A stretch of DNA of 64,000 nucleotides from Opitutia bacterium UBA4506. GTDB taxonomy: Bacteria > Verrucomicrobiota > Verrucomicrobiia > Opitutales > Puniceicoccaceae. Location of the stretch: assembly GCA_002388665.1 (NCBI GenBank), contig DGMY01000060.1:1-64000 (forward strand), in the 5' to 3' direction. Below, one piece after another: positions 63,058 through 64,000 of the stretch (its first letter is position 1; the number at the start of each line of letters is the position of its first letter). The translations under genes and the position numbers were made by a program. The notes under the pieces are model-generated. The model worked only from the letters and a program-made list of their open reading frames with translations, was not told where the DNA came from and made no database searches.

Positions 63058-63840
63058 ATGACGCTACACTGGCACACAGAACCATTTCTCCTCATCGGCC
63101 TCCTCCTACCGGCGTGGATCTATGCTCTCTGGATCGGCCCGTTCCGCCCCACAGGGGTCCATTGTTCGGCTCCAAGGGTGATTTGCTTCTACGCGGCGCT
63201 AGCGATTTCCTACCTGGCGGTAGGCTCACCTTTGGACCAGATCGGCGAGGACTATTTATTTTCCGCTCATATGGTCCAGCATCTCATCCTGATGTATGTG
63301 ACCCCCGTTCTTTTTGTAATCGGAATGCCAGCCGATCTCACCGATATTTTTCTCCGCAGGCATCCCCTTCTCGTAAAAACGCTTAAAAGGCTGCTGAACC
63401 CTGTCGTCACGGGATTGATTTTTACTCTATCATTCAGCCTCTGGCATGTCCCCACTCTCTATGAAGCGGCCTTGGCCAACAAAACTATTCATATTCTCGA
63501 GCACCTGACGATATGGCTTCCTTCGCTCGGAGTCGCATGGAACTTGTTTTCTTCCTCAAAGGTTCTCCCACCGGTTTCCTATCCCGGCCGCCTACTGATG
63601 CTGTTTATCCTGATGATCGCCCAGCTCCCGGTTTTTGGGATCCTCACCATGTCGGGTAGAGTCCTCTACCCCACCTACGAATGGGCCCCGCGAATCATCG
63701 ACCTCAGTCCGATCGATGACCAGGTTCTCGGAGGTCTGTTGATGAAAGTAGGAGGAATGCTTTTCGTTTTGCCAATTTTTGGATACTGTTTCTTTCAATG
63801 GTCGAAATTGACACAATCCGACGATCCGGAGATGGAATAA
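63058..63840 (+). CDS. ctaG: CtaG-type cytochrome c oxidase assembly protein
   Basis: A 260-residue protein with seven helices. MTLHWHTEPFLLIGLLLPAW, SAHMVQHLILMYVTPVLFVI and SFSLWHVPTLYEAALAN carry the conserved His residues of the caa3_CtaG family (PF09678), with IHILEHLTIWLPSLG later. It is thought to help insert copper into caa3-type oxidases at the membrane. No oxidase subunit genes are in the window. Confidence 0.92.
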   Translation: MTLHWHTEPFLLIGLLLPAWIYALWIGPFRPTGVHCSAPRVICFYAALAISYLAVGSPLDQIGEDYLFSAHMVQHLILMYVTPVLFVIGMPADLTDIFLRRHPLLVKTLKRLLNPVVTGLIFTLSFSLWHVPTLYEAALANKTIHILEHLTIWLPSLGVAWNLFSSSKVLPPVSYPGRLLMLFILMIAQLPVFGILTMSGRVLYPTYEWAPRIIDLSPIDDQVLGGLLMKVGGMLFVLPIFGYCFFQWSKLTQSDDPEME

Positions 63841-63891
63841 GCTCTGACCCTGACCGAAAGGTAGCTGCACGGCGCTGTCTTTCCGGGCTAT

Positions 63892-63996
63892 GCCCCCGCT
63901 GCGGGGGCCCGGGTCTGTTCAATGGAGATTCAACCTCTCCAGCGTCAATGCCCCGTTGGGGCTTCCGCCTCGCCAAAGAATGCCCCTACTGCGGGC
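63892..63996. repeat. cluster of three GC-rich hairpins beginning ATGCCCC
   Basis: GCCCCCGCTGCGGGGGC at 63892-63908, GCCCCGTTGGGGC at 63950-63962, and GCCC…GGGC at 63982-63996, each preceded by AT. They follow the CtaG-type gene. The first may assist termination. The group could be the edge of a longer extragenic repeat array cut by the window end. Confidence 0.45.
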
Positions 63997-64000
63997 TGCG

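Noticed and set aside
1..64000. CRISPR arrays, rRNA or tRNA genes, insertion-sequence transposases
   Set aside because: Scanned for and not seen; the only recombinase gene is the integron integrase.

Overview
The window looks chromosomal, from a Gram-negative bacterium that is probably a verrucomicrobium of the Opitutia/Puniceicoccales type. That placement is an inference from three things: the long-form integron integrase, the GxxExxY remnant with CACGAAG-type repeats, and the GbsR-type regulator inside a polysaccharide locus. No rRNA, tRNA or CRISPR array was found.

Left end (1-4.3 kb): an accessory, partly decayed region. It holds an integron integrase gene with intact catalytic residues and an AT-richer, oppositely oriented unknown gene that could be a cassette gene. 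Next comes about 1.2 kb of repeats around a broken GxxExxY gene, then two or three small membrane-protein genes or remnants.

Centre (4.3-57.6 kb): about 53 kb in which every gene lies on the minus strand, many joined by 4-bp stop/start overlaps, ending at a strong terminator at 4252-4286. It is a very large surface-glycan (O-antigen/capsule) locus of the ABC-transporter type. In transcription order it contains: an FkbM-like gene; an ABC exporter pair (Wzm2/Wzt2) and a GbsR/MarR regulator; FkbM methyltransferase, glycosyltransferases, GDP-mannose 4,6-dehydratase, sulfotransferase and another methyltransferase; two unassigned glycosyltransferase-like proteins; a CMP-nonulosonate (sialic-acid-type) block, neuA-neuB-neuC, followed by a 2-hydroxyacid dehydrogenase; a GT61 enzyme, a UDP-sugar dehydrogenase and a UDP-uronate-type epimerase; two copies of a 108-bp palindromic repeat; a methyltransferase and seven GT4/GT2 enzymes; membrane proteins and the initiating polyprenyl-phosphate sugar transferase; Wzm1, a gtr-like glucosylation module and Wzt1; four GT2 enzymes; and a YfhO-type membrane glycosyltransferase. 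No Wzx flippase, Wzy polymerase or WaaL ligase was recognised, which fits export by Wzm/Wzt. Two Wzm/Wzt pairs suggest two separately exported chains.

Right end (57.6-64 kb): ordinary chromosomal genes on both strands. These are a BCCT compatible-solute transporter, a DUF3147 membrane protein, a class I photolyase, a single-domain response regulator, a Tat-exported LysM/amidase, and a CtaG-type cytochrome oxidase assembly protein. The window ends in short GC hairpins.

Functional picture: the sugar transferase loads the first sugar on undecaprenyl phosphate. Nucleotide-sugar enzymes supply a CMP-nonulosonate, a UDP-uronate and a GDP-4-keto-6-deoxymannose. About twenty glycosyltransferases build the chain or chains, methyl and sulfate groups are added, and the ABC exporters carry the product across the inner membrane. 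The gtr and YfhO proteins would decorate it on the periplasmic side. The exact glycan structure cannot be read from sequence.
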